In this document: positions 35,989 to 43,926 of the stretch, piece by piece | Layout: each line of letters opens with the position of its first letter | Position numbering within the stretch: the stretch's first letter is position 1 | Source: JBEHWX01 sp048498995 | Lineage (GTDB): Bacteria; Bacteroidota; Ignavibacteria; OLB7 | DNA: 64,000 nucleotides | Direction of reading: 5' to 3' | Assembly (NCBI GenBank): GCA_048498995.1 | Contig: JBEHWX010000017.1 | Coordinates: 18,331-82,330, forward strand | Program-made: the position numbers and the translations under genes | Notes under the pieces: model-generated | The model's input: the letters and a program-made list of their open reading frames with translations, nothing else | The model's database searches: none | Told to the model about the DNA's origin: nothing

Positions 35989-36930
35989 ATGACCATCGGC
36001 GAGCGACTTCGCGCCGCGCGCGAAGAACATGGGATGTCCATCGGCGAGATTGCCCGCCGAACCTGCATCCAGCCCAAGTTTCTCCAGGCGATCGATGACG
36101 ACAACTTCGGCGTGCTGCCGGAGTCGCACCGTCGTCTCTTCGTCCGCGAATACGCCAAGGCGGTCGAGGTGGACCCGAACGAGGTTCTCTCGCTCCTGCC
36201 GGATCACGTGCCGGCGCCCCCTCCATCGGTCGCCGAGACCGCGTCGAACTCCGGCACGCGCAGCTATGCTCCCCCGGCCCCTGCCCACACCGAGCATGAC
36301 CGGCGCGAGTACCGCGAGATCCTTCAGCGGCTCTCCGAGAGCGGACGCCGCCCCTTCGCCCGCTCCAACGCCGCGCTCTGGCTGATCGTGACGGCCTGCC
36401 TTCTGCTGGTCGCCGGCGGACTCTACTATTTCTTCGTCCACACCAGCGAGCCAGACGCGGCCGATGCCGCGGCCGCCCCGGCCGACTCCTCCTCGATAAC
36501 CACCCCGGTCGATCAGACCACCGGACGGACCGATTCCGCGGCGGCGCCGGTCGCCGCATCGGGGGACAGCCTGACATTGGAGGGGGTGGCGACGGCGCCG
36601 GTATGGTACAACATCGTGATGGATGGCAAGCGGACCGAGACCGACAAGATCGACAGCGGAGCCACGCGCGTCTGGCGCGCCTCCGAGACTTTCCGGGTCT
36701 CCCTCGGCAACGCCGGCGGACTCACCCTCACCCTCAACGGCAAGCCGCTCGGCACGCTCGGCCAGAAGAAGACGATCGTCAAGAATCAGATGATCGATGC
36801 CACCGGCATCGTGAAGAAGGGAACGCCCCGCAAGGGGGGATCGCAGCGCAGGGCCGCGGCGGCCCCGGCGCGCCAGATCAGCTCCACGCCGCTCCGCACG
36901 GCCGATGGCGCGGCCAGCCCGCGGCGCTGA
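35989..36930 (+). CDS. rodZ: RodZ-like cytoskeletal/cell-shape protein
   Basis: The N-terminal 70 residues are a RodZ-type HTH_25 domain (MTIGERLRAAREEHGMSIGE, IARRTCIQPKFLQAIDDDNF, RLFVREYAKAVEVDPNEVL). A single membrane helix follows (LWLIVTACLLLVAGGLYYFF), then an Ala/Asp/Ser-rich linker and a C-terminal DUF4115-like beta domain (SETFRVSLGNAGGLTLTLNG). RodZ links MreB to the elongasome; MreB is not in the window. A GTG six bases upstream (35983) is an alternative start. A bidirectional terminator follows. Confidence 0.87.
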   Translation: MTIGERLRAAREEHGMSIGEIARRTCIQPKFLQAIDDDNFGVLPESHRRLFVREYAKAVEVDPNEVLSLLPDHVPAPPPSVAETASNSGTRSYAPPAPAHTEHDRREYREILQRLSESGRRPFARSNAALWLIVTACLLLVAGGLYYFFVHTSEPDAADAAAAPADSSSITTPVDQTTGRTDSAAAPVAASGDSLTLEGVATAPVWYNIVMDGKRTETDKIDSGATRVWRASETFRVSLGNAGGLTLTLNGKPLGTLGQKKTIVKNQMIDATGIVKKGTPRKGGSQRRAAAAPARQISSTPLRTADGAASPRR

Positions 36931-36956
36931 TTCCAGCGGATGTTTCGTCGATGTTT

Positions 36957-36987
36957 CATGCCCGTCGGCCTTCCGCCGGCGGGCATG
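36957..36987. terminator. Bidirectional terminator between rodZ and the TolB-like gene
   Basis: CATGCCCGTCGGC pairs with GCCGGCGGGCATG (one G-T) around CTTCC, followed by TTCGTTTCC. The flanking genes converge. Confidence 0.75.
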
Positions 36988-36998
36988 TTCGTTTCCGA

Positions 36999-37889
36999 TC
37001 AGCTTCCCAGAAATCCCTCGATCTCGGCGCGCATCGCCTCATCCTCCGGCCGAAGCGCCATCAGCTCGTGGCCATAGCGGCGGGCGGCATCGAGGTCGCC
37101 CCGTTCGGCGGCAAGGAACAGCAGCGCCTGACGCGCGGCGGTCATCTCCGGCGCCGCCCCGGCGATCCGCTCCAGCTGCAGCGCGGCCGCATCGCGGTCG
37201 ATTGCCCCGGCCTCCATCGCCTCGATCACGAATCCCACCGCCGACGCCTCGATCCCCTCGGCCTCCGGATCCCGCTTCAGCGATTCGACGTAGGCGCTCA
37301 TCGGCAGCGCGTAGTCGAGCGGCGGAACGCCGATGGCCAGCCCGTAGCGATCGTCCTCGGCCAGCAGATAGTAGAGGAAGGATTCCCAGCTCGTGGTCTC
37401 CCGCCGGAACAGCCGCACCCGCTCCCGCTTGTCGAGCTCCACGCCGATCGCCTGCGCGGTCCTGACGCTGATCTCGTCGAAGACATCGAAGGTGTAGGCC
37501 GCGTAGGTTTCGAACGCCTTCCGGAAAATCTCGGTCCGGCGCCGAGCGTCATACAGATGTACCTCCATCCTGATCCGCTCCCCGACCCCGAACTTCCCGT
37601 AGAGGACGTAGCGTATGCCATGATGTCCGGCGATCTCGTCGAGCGCGTCGTGCTCCGGGAGATGCGTCGAGTTGATGAACACCTCCTCGCCGATCACCTT
37701 GTCGCGGAAGGAGAGGAAGCGCGCGTCGAAGCGCTCGGTCAGGTTCAGCTTCCGGCCGACGTAGCGGGGGATCTGCCGGGCGAGCTTCGCCTCCGCCTCC
37801 TCGTTGACGTGCTGCGTGGAGAACTGAAGGATCAGCAGGGAGATGGGACCGTCGGTCCCGGGAAGGTCGATTGCGATCGGATCGGACAC
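36999..37889 (-). CDS. TolB-N-like / tetratricopeptide-type protein, unknown function (296 aa)
   Basis: The N-terminal half (ISLLILQFSTQHVNEEAEAK ... GIRYVLYGKFGVGERIRMEV) resembles the TolB N-terminal / FlgO-like fold used by many proteins built from this domain plus TPR helices. The C-terminal half is helical with TPR-like periodicity (ARQALLFLAAERGDLDAARR, then YGHELMALRPEDEAMRAEIE). There is no signal peptide. It lies 182 nt downstream of crtB on the same strand. No catalytic motif is visible; a scaffold role is likely but unproven. Confidence 0.75.
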   Translation of the reverse strand: MSDPIAIDLPGTDGPISLLILQFSTQHVNEEAEAKLARQIPRYVGRKLNLTERFDARFLSFRDKVIGEEVFINSTHLPEHDALDEIAGHHGIRYVLYGKFGVGERIRMEVHLYDARRRTEIFRKAFETYAAYTFDVFDEISVRTAQAIGVELDKRERVRLFRRETTSWESFLYYLLAEDDRYGLAIGVPPLDYALPMSAYVESLKRDPEAEGIEASAVGFVIEAMEAGAIDRDAAALQLERIAGAAPEMTAARQALLFLAAERGDLDAARRYGHELMALRPEDEAMRAEIEGFLGS

Positions 37890-38071
37890 GGCTCTGAGCG
37901 GATTGCATGGAACGGAGAGCTCCGGCCGCGGCGCCGCGGAGAAGGAGCGATCGAGCCGTGCAAAGTAGTGAGCCGGCGGAGACGGCGCGGCGATAATTGG
38001 TATCGCTCATCGACTGAGCGACCGAGGCATGCCGGCACGCCGGGCCGGGGAGCGCGCGAAGCGTGGGAGGG

Positions 38072-38974
38072 TCAGTAGCGTGGGGTGGCCAGCCAGAGCT
38101 GCGGGATCGTCATCAGCTTCCGATGGAGCGGCACCGCGGCGCGGCGGGTGAACACGTCGTGCCGATTTCGCCGGATGGCGTCCAGGATGCGGCGGTAGTT
38201 GTGGCTCATCAGCGTCACGGTCAGGCGGCTGTCCGGCTCCAGCATCTGGATGCCGAGATCGGCGCTGTCGTAGTAGCGATGGGCGCGCTCGATCTGAAAC
38301 TCCATCATCTCCACGAAATGCCCGGTGACCTGTCCGCGGGCGATCTCCTCCTGGCGCACCCCGAAGCGCTCCAGTTCCACGGTCGGGAGGTAGATCCGTC
38401 CGCCCCGGTAATCCTCCCCGATATCGCGGAGGATATTGGTCAGCTGCATCGCGATGCCGAGGTCGATCGCGTGGGGAAGCGCGCCGGGATCGGCATAGCC
38501 GAAGATCTCGCTCGTCATCAGCCCGACCACCGAGGCCACCTTGTAGCAGTACTCCCGGAGCTGGTCGAAGGTCTCGAAGCGGACCGTCGGGCGCAGATCG
38601 GTCATCACCCCCTCGATCAACTCCTCCGGCAGATTCCGGGGGATCGAGTAGCGGCCGAGCGTATCGGCCCAGGCGATCATCACCGGCGTGTCGGCGGCAT
38701 CGCCGTCGTAGACCCGGTCGAGCGCGGCGCGCCACTGGCAGATGGCCCGCTCGACGGCGCCGGCATCGACCACGCCGCCGTTCCCCCTGACGTGGGAGTC
38801 CACCAGGTCGTCCACGTAGCGGCAGAAGGCATAGACCGCGTAGCAGGCATTCCGCTTCGGCTTCGGCAGAAAGATCGAGGCGAAGTAGAACGTCTTGGCG
38901 AAGGTGAGGGTCACCTTGCGACAGGTGGCGTAGGCTTCGTCGATGGCTCCGACCGTCGCGGGCATATGCATCAT
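38072..38974 (-). CDS. crtB: Phytoene/squalene synthase family protein
   Basis: Both Asp-rich Mg-diphosphate motifs are present: DDLVD in CRYVDDLVDSHV (around residue 55) and DIGED in QLTNILRDIGEDYRGGRIYL (around residue 175). Length of about 300 aa is normal for the family, which joins two prenyl diphosphates head-to-head (phytoene from GGPP or squalene/presqualene from FPP). Three closely spaced ATGs (38974, 38971, 38965) make the exact start uncertain. No desaturase, cyclase or hopanoid gene is adjacent; the CrtA-like gene at 33211 hints at carotenoids but the distance is large. Confidence 0.88.
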   Translation of the reverse strand: MMHMPATVGAIDEAYATCRKVTLTFAKTFYFASIFLPKPKRNACYAVYAFCRYVDDLVDSHVRGNGGVVDAGAVERAICQWRAALDRVYDGDAADTPVMIAWADTLGRYSIPRNLPEELIEGVMTDLRPTVRFETFDQLREYCYKVASVVGLMTSEIFGYADPGALPHAIDLGIAMQLTNILRDIGEDYRGGRIYLPTVELERFGVRQEEIARGQVTGHFVEMMEFQIERAHRYYDSADLGIQMLEPDSRLTVTLMSHNYRRILDAIRRNRHDVFTRRAAVPLHRKLMTIPQLWLATPRY

Positions 38975-39145
38975 GACCGTATCGAGAAGAATGCGGCATG
39001 CCGTTCGGGCCGCGGAGCATCCGGGCCGTTCCCGCACGCGTGACGGATCGGGACGAGGGCGAGCTCGCCGGTCCGGACGTCGTTCCACAATACTAACCCC
39101 AGGCGTCGGCCGAAAGGTTCCGCGCCGAGATCGTAGATTCAGACC

Positions 39146-40507
39146 ATGGCAAAGACGAAAGCGAAATATGTCTGTCAGCAGTGCGGCGCCGCTTCCCCCC
39201 GCTGGGTGGGACGCTGCCCGAGCTGCGGCGCGTGGGAAAGTTATGTCGAGGAGATCACCGCCGCGCCGACGACGGCCAAGACCCGGGGTCCCCGCTCGGC
39301 GGCGACATCCGTGCAGGTGATCCCGCTGAAGGAAGTTACGGTGACCAAGGAGCCGCGGATCAAGACCGGCATCGACGAGCTGGACCGCGTGCTCGGCGGC
39401 GGCATCATGCCCGGCTCGATCATCCTGGTCGGCGGCGATCCGGGCGTGGGGAAGTCCACGCTGATGGCGCAGCTCTGCGCGCGGCTGACCAGCGAGCCGA
39501 TCCTCTACGTCACCGGCGAGGAATCGCTCCGTCAGATAAAGATCCGCGCCGACCGCCTCGGCGTCGATCACGACCGGCTCTACCTGCTGGCCGAGACGAA
39601 CCTGTCGCTGATCATCGAGGCGATCCGCGCCCAGGCGCCGACGCTGGCGATCGTCGACTCGATCCAGACGGTGTACGATCCGGAGGTGGAGTCGGCGCCG
39701 GGATCGGTCGGGCAGGTGCGCGAGTGCGCCGCGGAGCTGATGCAGCTGGCCAAGCGGGAGGGAACCTCCATCATCATCGTCGGCCACGTCACCAAGGAGG
39801 GCTCGATCGCCGGCCCGAAGGTGCTCGAGCACATGGTCGACACCGTGCTCCAGTTCGAGGGGGAGAAGACGCATCTGTACCGGATACTCCGGACCACGAA
39901 GAACCGCTACGGCTCGACCAACGAGATCGGCGTCTTCGAGATGGGGGAGTCGGGGCTGGAGGAGGTGGCCAATCCGAGCGCCCTCTTCCTGTCGGAGCGG
40001 AGCTACGGCGCCAGCGGCTCGGTGATCACCGCGACACTTGAGGGAACGCGGCCGATCCTGGTGGAGGCCCAGGCGCTGGTGACCCCGTCGAGCTACGGCG
40101 TGCCGCAGCGCTCGGCCACCGGATTCGACTACAAGCGGCTGCAGATGCTGGTGGCGGTGATCGAGAAACGGCTCGGCATGGGGCTCGGGCAGTACGACAT
40201 CTTCGTCAACATCGCCGGCGGCGTCCGCGTGGACGATCCGGCGGTGGACCTGGCGGTGGCCGGCGCGATCATCTCATCGTTCCGCGATATACCGGGGGAC
40301 TCCCAGACGGTGGTGGTCGGGGAGATCGGACTGGGCGGGGAGATCAGGACCGTCTCGCAGGCCGAGCAGCGGATCGCCGAGGCGGCCAAGCTCGGGTTCA
40401 CGACGTTCGTGCTCCCCTCGGCCAACCTGAAGCGGACCGCCCCGAAGCCGGGCATCGAGGTGCGCGGCGTCGGCCGGATCACCGACGCGGTGAACGCCAT
40501 CCTCTGA
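39146..40507 (+). CDS. radA: DNA repair protein RadA/Sms
   Basis: All RadA landmarks are visible: an N-terminal C4 zinc finger (C10-x2-C13 ... C24PSC27), Walker A (GGDPGVGKST, residues 96-105), the RadA-specific KNRYG motif near residue 252, and the Lon-like C-terminal domain (NIAGGVRVDDPAVDLAVAGA). RadA is a hexameric helicase-like protein in recombination and branch migration. The start ATG lies 172 nt from the divergent crtB start. The stop codon region runs into a 14-bp tandem repeat. Confidence 0.96.
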   Translation: MAKTKAKYVCQQCGAASPRWVGRCPSCGAWESYVEEITAAPTTAKTRGPRSAATSVQVIPLKEVTVTKEPRIKTGIDELDRVLGGGIMPGSIILVGGDPGVGKSTLMAQLCARLTSEPILYVTGEESLRQIKIRADRLGVDHDRLYLLAETNLSLIIEAIRAQAPTLAIVDSIQTVYDPEVESAPGSVGQVRECAAELMQLAKREGTSIIIVGHVTKEGSIAGPKVLEHMVDTVLQFEGEKTHLYRILRTTKNRYGSTNEIGVFEMGESGLEEVANPSALFLSERSYGASGSVITATLEGTRPILVEAQALVTPSSYGVPQRSATGFDYKRLQMLVAVIEKRLGMGLGQYDIFVNIAGGVRVDDPAVDLAVAGAIISSFRDIPGDSQTVVVGEIGLGGEIRTVSQAEQRIAEAAKLGFTTFVLPSANLKRTAPKPGIEVRGVGRITDAVNAIL

Positions 40508-40550
40508 GCGCCATCTTCCGAGCGCCATCTTCCGAGCGCCATCTTCCGAG
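40506..40550. repeat. 14-bp tandem repeat overlapping the radA stop codon
   Basis: The unit GAGCGCCATCTTCC is present three times without error (40506-40519, 40520-40533, 40534-40547), followed by GAGCGG; the end of radA (AACGCCATCCTCT) looks like a diverged fourth copy. A diverged relative lies at 49584-49614 on the other strand. Confidence 0.85.
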
Positions 40551-40652
40551 CGGCGGCGCCACGGTGCCGGACGCGCCATGCCCGTTCTCGCGCGCGGCGC
40601 GCTCCCGAGCGGGAGGTCGTTTTCGAGTTTCATCCGGGGAGAGATATAGGAA

Positions 40653-41000
40653 ATGGATCTACGATTCGGCCACATCGAGCTGTTCGTGCGGGACGCGCGG
40701 GCATCCGCCAGGTTCTATACCGATATCCTCGGCTTCGAGCTCGAAGCCGACCAGGGGGAATTCATCTGGGTGAAGAGCGGCGCGATGTCGATCCTGCTCC
40801 GGCCGGGAGGGGAGGGGGAGGATGCGGGGAGGTACAATCGCGCGGCGGCGGGACTCGTCATCTACGCATCGGACCTTCCCGGCACGATGCGCGAGCTCCA
40901 GGAGCGAGGCCTCGTGTTCCGGGGGGACGACGGCCCCGATTGCCCGACTTTCACGGATCCCGACGGTCACTGGTTTCAGCTCGCCGACCCGACTTCCTGA
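40653..41000 (+). CDS. VOC-family (glyoxalase/bleomycin-resistance-like) protein
   Basis: 115 aa forming the beta-alpha-beta-beta-beta VOC module: GHIELFVRDARASARFYTDI, then LGFELEADQGEFIWVKSGAM and CPTFTDPDGHWFQLADPTS. His at position 7 and the DPDGHWFQL end are typical metal/ligand positions of the fold. Members range from glyoxalase I to antibiotic-binding proteins; substrate cannot be read. GGGGAG lies about 11 nt before the ATG. Stand-alone small gene. Confidence 0.85.
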   Translation: MDLRFGHIELFVRDARASARFYTDILGFELEADQGEFIWVKSGAMSILLRPGGEGEDAGRYNRAAAGLVIYASDLPGTMRELQERGLVFRGDDGPDCPTFTDPDGHWFQLADPTS

Positions 41001-41039
41001 GCTTCGCGCGACAACGCCATTCGGCGAAATCCGGCCCCC

Positions 41040-41068
41040 TTGCCTGATTCGGATGGTGTACGTAATAT
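41040..41068 (+). promoter_or_regulatory. Promoter candidate with long 5' leader for the RNA-binding protein gene
   Basis: TTGCCT and TAATAT with a 17-bp spacer, the best match to a -35/-10 promoter in the 300-nt space. It predicts a 5' leader of about 225 nt before the ATG at 41301, as often seen for cold-shock-type RNA-binding protein genes. The rest of the space shows no gene. Confidence 0.45.
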
Positions 41069-41300
41069 TGCAAACCTTTACAACCTCTCTCTGGCTCATC
41101 AACGGTGATGTTGCCCCTCGTATCGAGTCCTCGTCGGTCGGCGGCTTTGGGATAGCTTAGAGAAGGCCTTTCAACTTATCAGGAAGCCGCTCGCAGTTGA
41201 GCACCGGACATACGACTTCGCTGCCACCGTTTCGTCGAAGCCTTCCCGTTCACGCTTCTCGTTTCATATCTCCTCGGACAGAGGATAGGAGTCTCGTTTC

Positions 41301-41729
41301 ATGTCTATCAAGATTTATGTGGGAAACCTCTCATACCAGACGTCGAGCGACGATCTGGCGGAGCTCTTCTCGTCGGTCGGCCAGGTAGAATCGGCCACGG
41401 TCGTCGAGGATCGGGAGACGGGCCGTTCCCGTGGATTCGGTTTCGTGGAAATGGCGTCGCGTGAGGAGGGCCTTGCCGCAATCGAGCAGTTCAACGGCCA
41501 GGATTACAACGGCCGCAACCTGACGGTCAATGAGGCCCGTCCGCGCGAGGAGCGTGGCGGCGGCGGTCGTGGTGGATTCGGCGGCGGCGGTGGTCGCGGC
41601 GGAAGTGGCGGCGGCTATGGCGGCGGCGGCGGTCGTGGCGGCTACGGCGGTGGCGGTGGTCGCGGCGGAAGTGGCGGCGGCTACGGTGGTGGATACGGCG
41701 GCGGCGGTCGCGACAACAACCGCTGGTAA
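41301..41729 (+). CDS. Glycine-rich RRM RNA-binding protein
   Basis: One RRM at residues about 3-80 with RNP2 (IYVGNL) and RNP1 (RGFGFVEM) intact. Residues 86-142 are a Gly/Arg/Tyr-rich tail made of GGGGRGG-type repeats ending in DNNRW. This layout is found in cyanobacterial and Bacteroidota Rbp proteins induced by cold and thought to act as RNA chaperones. AGGAG lies 9 nt before the ATG. A strong terminator follows. Confidence 0.93.
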   Translation: MSIKIYVGNLSYQTSSDDLAELFSSVGQVESATVVEDRETGRSRGFGFVEMASREEGLAAIEQFNGQDYNGRNLTVNEARPREERGGGGRGGFGGGGGRGGSGGGYGGGGGRGGYGGGGGRGGSGGGYGGGYGGGGRDNNRW

Positions 41730-41762
41730 ACGCCCGTCGAGAGAGAAGAACTCTCCGAAGAG

Positions 41763-41794
41763 AAGCCCTTCCGGACATCGATCCGGGAGGGCTT
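41763..41794 (+). terminator. Terminator of the RNA-binding protein gene
   Basis: AAGCCCTTCCGGA pairs with TCCGGGAGGGCTT (one G-T pair), 6-nt loop, then TCTCGTTCCTT. Confidence 0.8.
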
Positions 41795-41810
41795 TCTCGT
41801 TCCTTGGGGG

Positions 41811-42266
41811 TCACCCGGCCGAAGCCGGGTGCGGGGGATCACCCGGCTGAAGCCGGGTGGTCAGCCGGTCGGCCAGGCGGATCACCAGCTTCAACCCGGA
41901 CCAGACCTCGTCCACCGCGCAGACCTTCACGTCGACGACGCCGGAGGCGAGCGCGAACTCCCGGATCAGGTTCTCGTTCAGATCGGTGGCGACGCCGGAG
42001 GATTTCTTCGGCCAGCAGACCCAGATCATCCCGGCCGGCGCCAGCCGCTCGATCAGGCCGGCCAGCTTCCCCTGAAACCGGCTCCGACTCGTGACGAAGA
42101 GAAGGACCACGTCCAGCGGCGCGCGCGCCGAGGGGAGGAGCGTCACGCCGGGAGGAAGCTCGCGGAGATCGGCGGGAAGAGGATCGGGAGGATCGACGAT
42201 GTGCAGCCGATGCCCCTCCTTGATCCCGAGCTTCTTCAGCAGCGGCGTGTCCGAGTAGCCAGCCAT
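41811..42266 (-). CDS. DUF3052 family protein with repeat-encoded C-terminal tail
   Basis: The ATG at 42264-42266 gives MAGYSDTPLLKKLGIKEGHR, the usual DUF3052 start. The core has VVLLFVTSRSRFQGKLAGLI, ERLAPAGMIWVCWPKKSSG and LASGVVDVKVCAVDEVWSGL. Family function is unknown; small cytoplasmic protein. The last about 20 codons run through two copies of a CACCCGGC hairpin repeat, so the tail (LQPGDPPHPASAG) is encoded by the repeat; family members normally end shortly after the WSGLKLVIR segment. Confidence 0.85.
   Translation of the reverse strand: MAGYSDTPLLKKLGIKEGHRLHIVDPPDPLPADLRELPPGVTLLPSARAPLDVVLLFVTSRSRFQGKLAGLIERLAPAGMIWVCWPKKSSGVATDLNENLIREFALASGVVDVKVCAVDEVWSGLKLVIRLADRLTTRLQPGDPPHPASAG
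41812..41859. repeat. Two REP-like hairpins in tandem
   Basis: CACCCGGC-CGAA-GCCGGGTG at 41812-41831 and CACCCGGC-TGAA-GCCGGGTG at 41840-41859, start-to-start 28 nt. Both stems are perfect 8-bp. They lie inside the 3' end of the DUF3052 reading frame. Confidence 0.85.
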
Positions 42267-42362
42267 GCGTAGTTCGGAAGATGAGATGTCGAGATATCCG
42301 GACCGGATGCCCGCAATGGGCGATGGCGCGGAGCGATTCGGGGAAATTCCCGATGTTCCGGG

Positions 42363-42908
42363 ATGTCCGCAACCGCAATTCGTCTGATCGAGCCGGAGGA
42401 TGCCGAGTCGCTGCTCGACTACCTGGTGCGCAACCGGGAGTTCCATCGTCCCTTCGTCCCGATTCCACCGGAAGGGTACTACACGATCGCGTTTCAGCGC
42501 CAGGCCCTGCTCGCCGGGCTGAACCGACGGCTTGAGGGAATGCAGTACCGCTTCGCGATCACGCCGACCGAGACGCCGGAGCGGATCATCGGGATAACCG
42601 CCATCACCGCCATCGAGTACGGCGCGTTCCGCAACGGCAGGATCAGCTACATGATGGATGGAGAGTGGACCGGCCACGGCGTGGCCACGCGAAGCGTGGA
42701 GCAGTTGGTCGAGTTCGCCTTCACCCGACTCTACCTCCATCGCCTGGAGGCGCACATCATGCCGCGCAACGCGGCCTCGCGGCGCGTGGTCGAGAAGTGC
42801 CGCTTCATCGAGATCGGCACCGGGGAGAGGATGGTCAAGATCAACGACGTCTGGGAAGATCACGTGATCTACGCCAGGACCGCCGACGAGCAGGAGGGAG
42901 CCAAGTAG
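42363..42908 (+). CDS. RimJ/RimL-type GNAT acetyltransferase
   Basis: The 181-aa sequence follows the ribosomal-protein-alanine acetyltransferase pattern: IRLIEPEDAESLLDYLVRNR at the start, IIGITAITAIEYGAFRNGRI, the acetyl-CoA loop EWTGHGVATRSVEQLVEFAF, and the C-terminal RLEAHIMPRNAASRRVVEKC. Likely acetylates an N-terminal amine of a protein or a small amine; the acceptor is unknown. It diverges from the DUF3052 gene with 96 nt between. Confidence 0.88.
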   Translation: MSATAIRLIEPEDAESLLDYLVRNREFHRPFVPIPPEGYYTIAFQRQALLAGLNRRLEGMQYRFAITPTETPERIIGITAITAIEYGAFRNGRISYMMDGEWTGHGVATRSVEQLVEFAFTRLYLHRLEAHIMPRNAASRRVVEKCRFIEIGTGERMVKINDVWEDHVIYARTADEQEGAK

Positions 42909-42913
42909 CTCCC

Positions 42914-42960
42914 ACGGCGGCGAGCGCGTGGCCGCGTGGACCGGAGCTCGCCGTCGCCGT
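42914..42960. terminator. Hairpin between converging GNAT and thioesterase genes
   Basis: ACGGCG+GCGAGC pair with GCTCGC+CGCCGT (3-nt bulge) around a 20-nt loop. It touches the stop codon of the thioesterase gene. Confidence 0.55.
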
Positions 42961-43376
42961 CAGATACTGTACTTCTCGACGATCCAGTCGGGGATCTCGG
43001 CGGCGCGGCCGGTCTCCAGACGGATCATCGTGTAGTCGAACCACCCGTCGCAGCAGAGCTTTCCGTTATCGGCGCGGAGGATCGAGAATGCCACCCGCAC
43101 GCCGGTCTTCTCGATCGTGTCGATGCCGGTCCTAACGACGAACCGGTCGCCGAGGCCGAGCGGACGCTTGTATTCGACGTGCGCCACCCGCACCACCCAT
43201 CCGTAGCCGAGCTCGATGAACTGCTCCATCGGCATCCCGTAGCAGCGCGCCATCTGATCGTAGCGCGCGGCCAGCACGTAATCGAAGTAGCGGCTGTTGT
43301 GCACGTGCCGGTTCATGTCGATGTCATCGGGACGTACCGGCATCTCGGTTTCGAAGGTCGATCGCGTGGCAGCCAT
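42960..43376 (-). CDS. Acyl-CoA thioesterase, hot-dog fold (YbgC/FadM-like)
   Basis: The ATG at 43376 starts a 138-aa hot-dog protein: FETEMPVRPDDIDMNRHVHN then SRYFDYVLAARYDQMARCYG, the typical D-x-D-x-x-x-HVxN-x-x-Y-x-x-Y signature of 4-hydroxybenzoyl-CoA-thioesterase-like enzymes, followed by RPLGLGDRFVVRTGIDTIEK. It hydrolyses acyl-CoA thioesters; chain preference cannot be told. The open frame continues upstream into the remains of a methyltransferase, but no start there is plausible. Confidence 0.9.
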   Translation of the reverse strand: MAATRSTFETEMPVRPDDIDMNRHVHNSRYFDYVLAARYDQMARCYGMPMEQFIELGYGWVVRVAHVEYKRPLGLGDRFVVRTGIDTIEKTGVRVAFSILRADNGKLCCDGWFDYTMIRLETGRAAEIPDWIVEKYSI

Positions 43377-43383
43377 GATTCCT

Positions 43384-43746
43384 CGGGGATGTGGTTCGCG
43401 GGGCGGAAGATGAACAGATCGAGCTCCTCGACAACCGGCAGCGCGGCATGCGCCGGACGCGGGCAGTACTCGCGCATCAGCCGGCCCCCGCGGCGCCACC
43501 CGCTCGGCGTGCTCGACACGGCTCGCCGCGGTCACCTGCCGGATGACGCGATGCGCGCGCGCCGCGCGAGCGCGCCGGTGAAACGTCCGGTGCCGCAGCC
43601 GATATCGACCACGAGCCGGGGGGGAGGGCCGGGAAGATCCTCGGCGATCGCGTCGAGCCAGAGCGCGATCATCTCCGGCGCCAGGTGTCGGGATCGATCG
43701 TGGACCGCGTGGATGTCGGTCAGATCATATAGATGGAGGCGGTCAT
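43384..43746 (-). pseudogene. Remnant of a class I SAM-dependent methyltransferase
   Basis: The ATG at 43746 would read MTASIY, then breaks: a 2-nt AT duplication at about 43727-43730 (TATATGAT for TATGAT) shifts the frame. In the shifted frame DLTDIHAVHDRSRHLAPEMI continues to the SAM-binding motif LVVDIGCGTGRFTGALARR and then hits a stop. Another frame picks up RGGRLMREYCPRPAHAALPV and EELDLFIFRP, which look like the C-terminal end of the same family. The middle of the protein (about 100-150 residues in intact members) is missing. So at least one frameshift and an internal deletion are seen. The order of events is inferred. Confidence 0.75.
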
Positions 43747-43926
43747 GCTTCCTCCGATCGGCGGAGCGACTGCGCGCGCGGAAGGTGATGCCTCCCGCGC
43801 GCGTGATCGCGGCCAATATAGGCCCGACTCCGTGAACCACATCGGGGCTCCGGCGGAGCCATCCCATCTCGCGGCTCATGTCGCCATGCGGCCCGTCTCA
43901 CCGCGCGGAGCGCATCTCCCCGGAGA

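Noticed and set aside
38975..39874. Upstream part of a 600-aa minus-strand frame ending with CrtB
   Set aside because: It is the complement of radA. CrtB begins at 38974, where the family's N-terminus starts.
40506..40550. CRISPR array
   Set aside because: Direct repeats are only 14 bp and abut without spacers; no cas genes.
41812..41859. CCCGGC hairpins as plain terminators for the RNA-binding protein gene
   Set aside because: A proper terminator already sits at 41763-41794, and the hairpins are tandem near-identical copies within a coding end, which fits REP repeats better.
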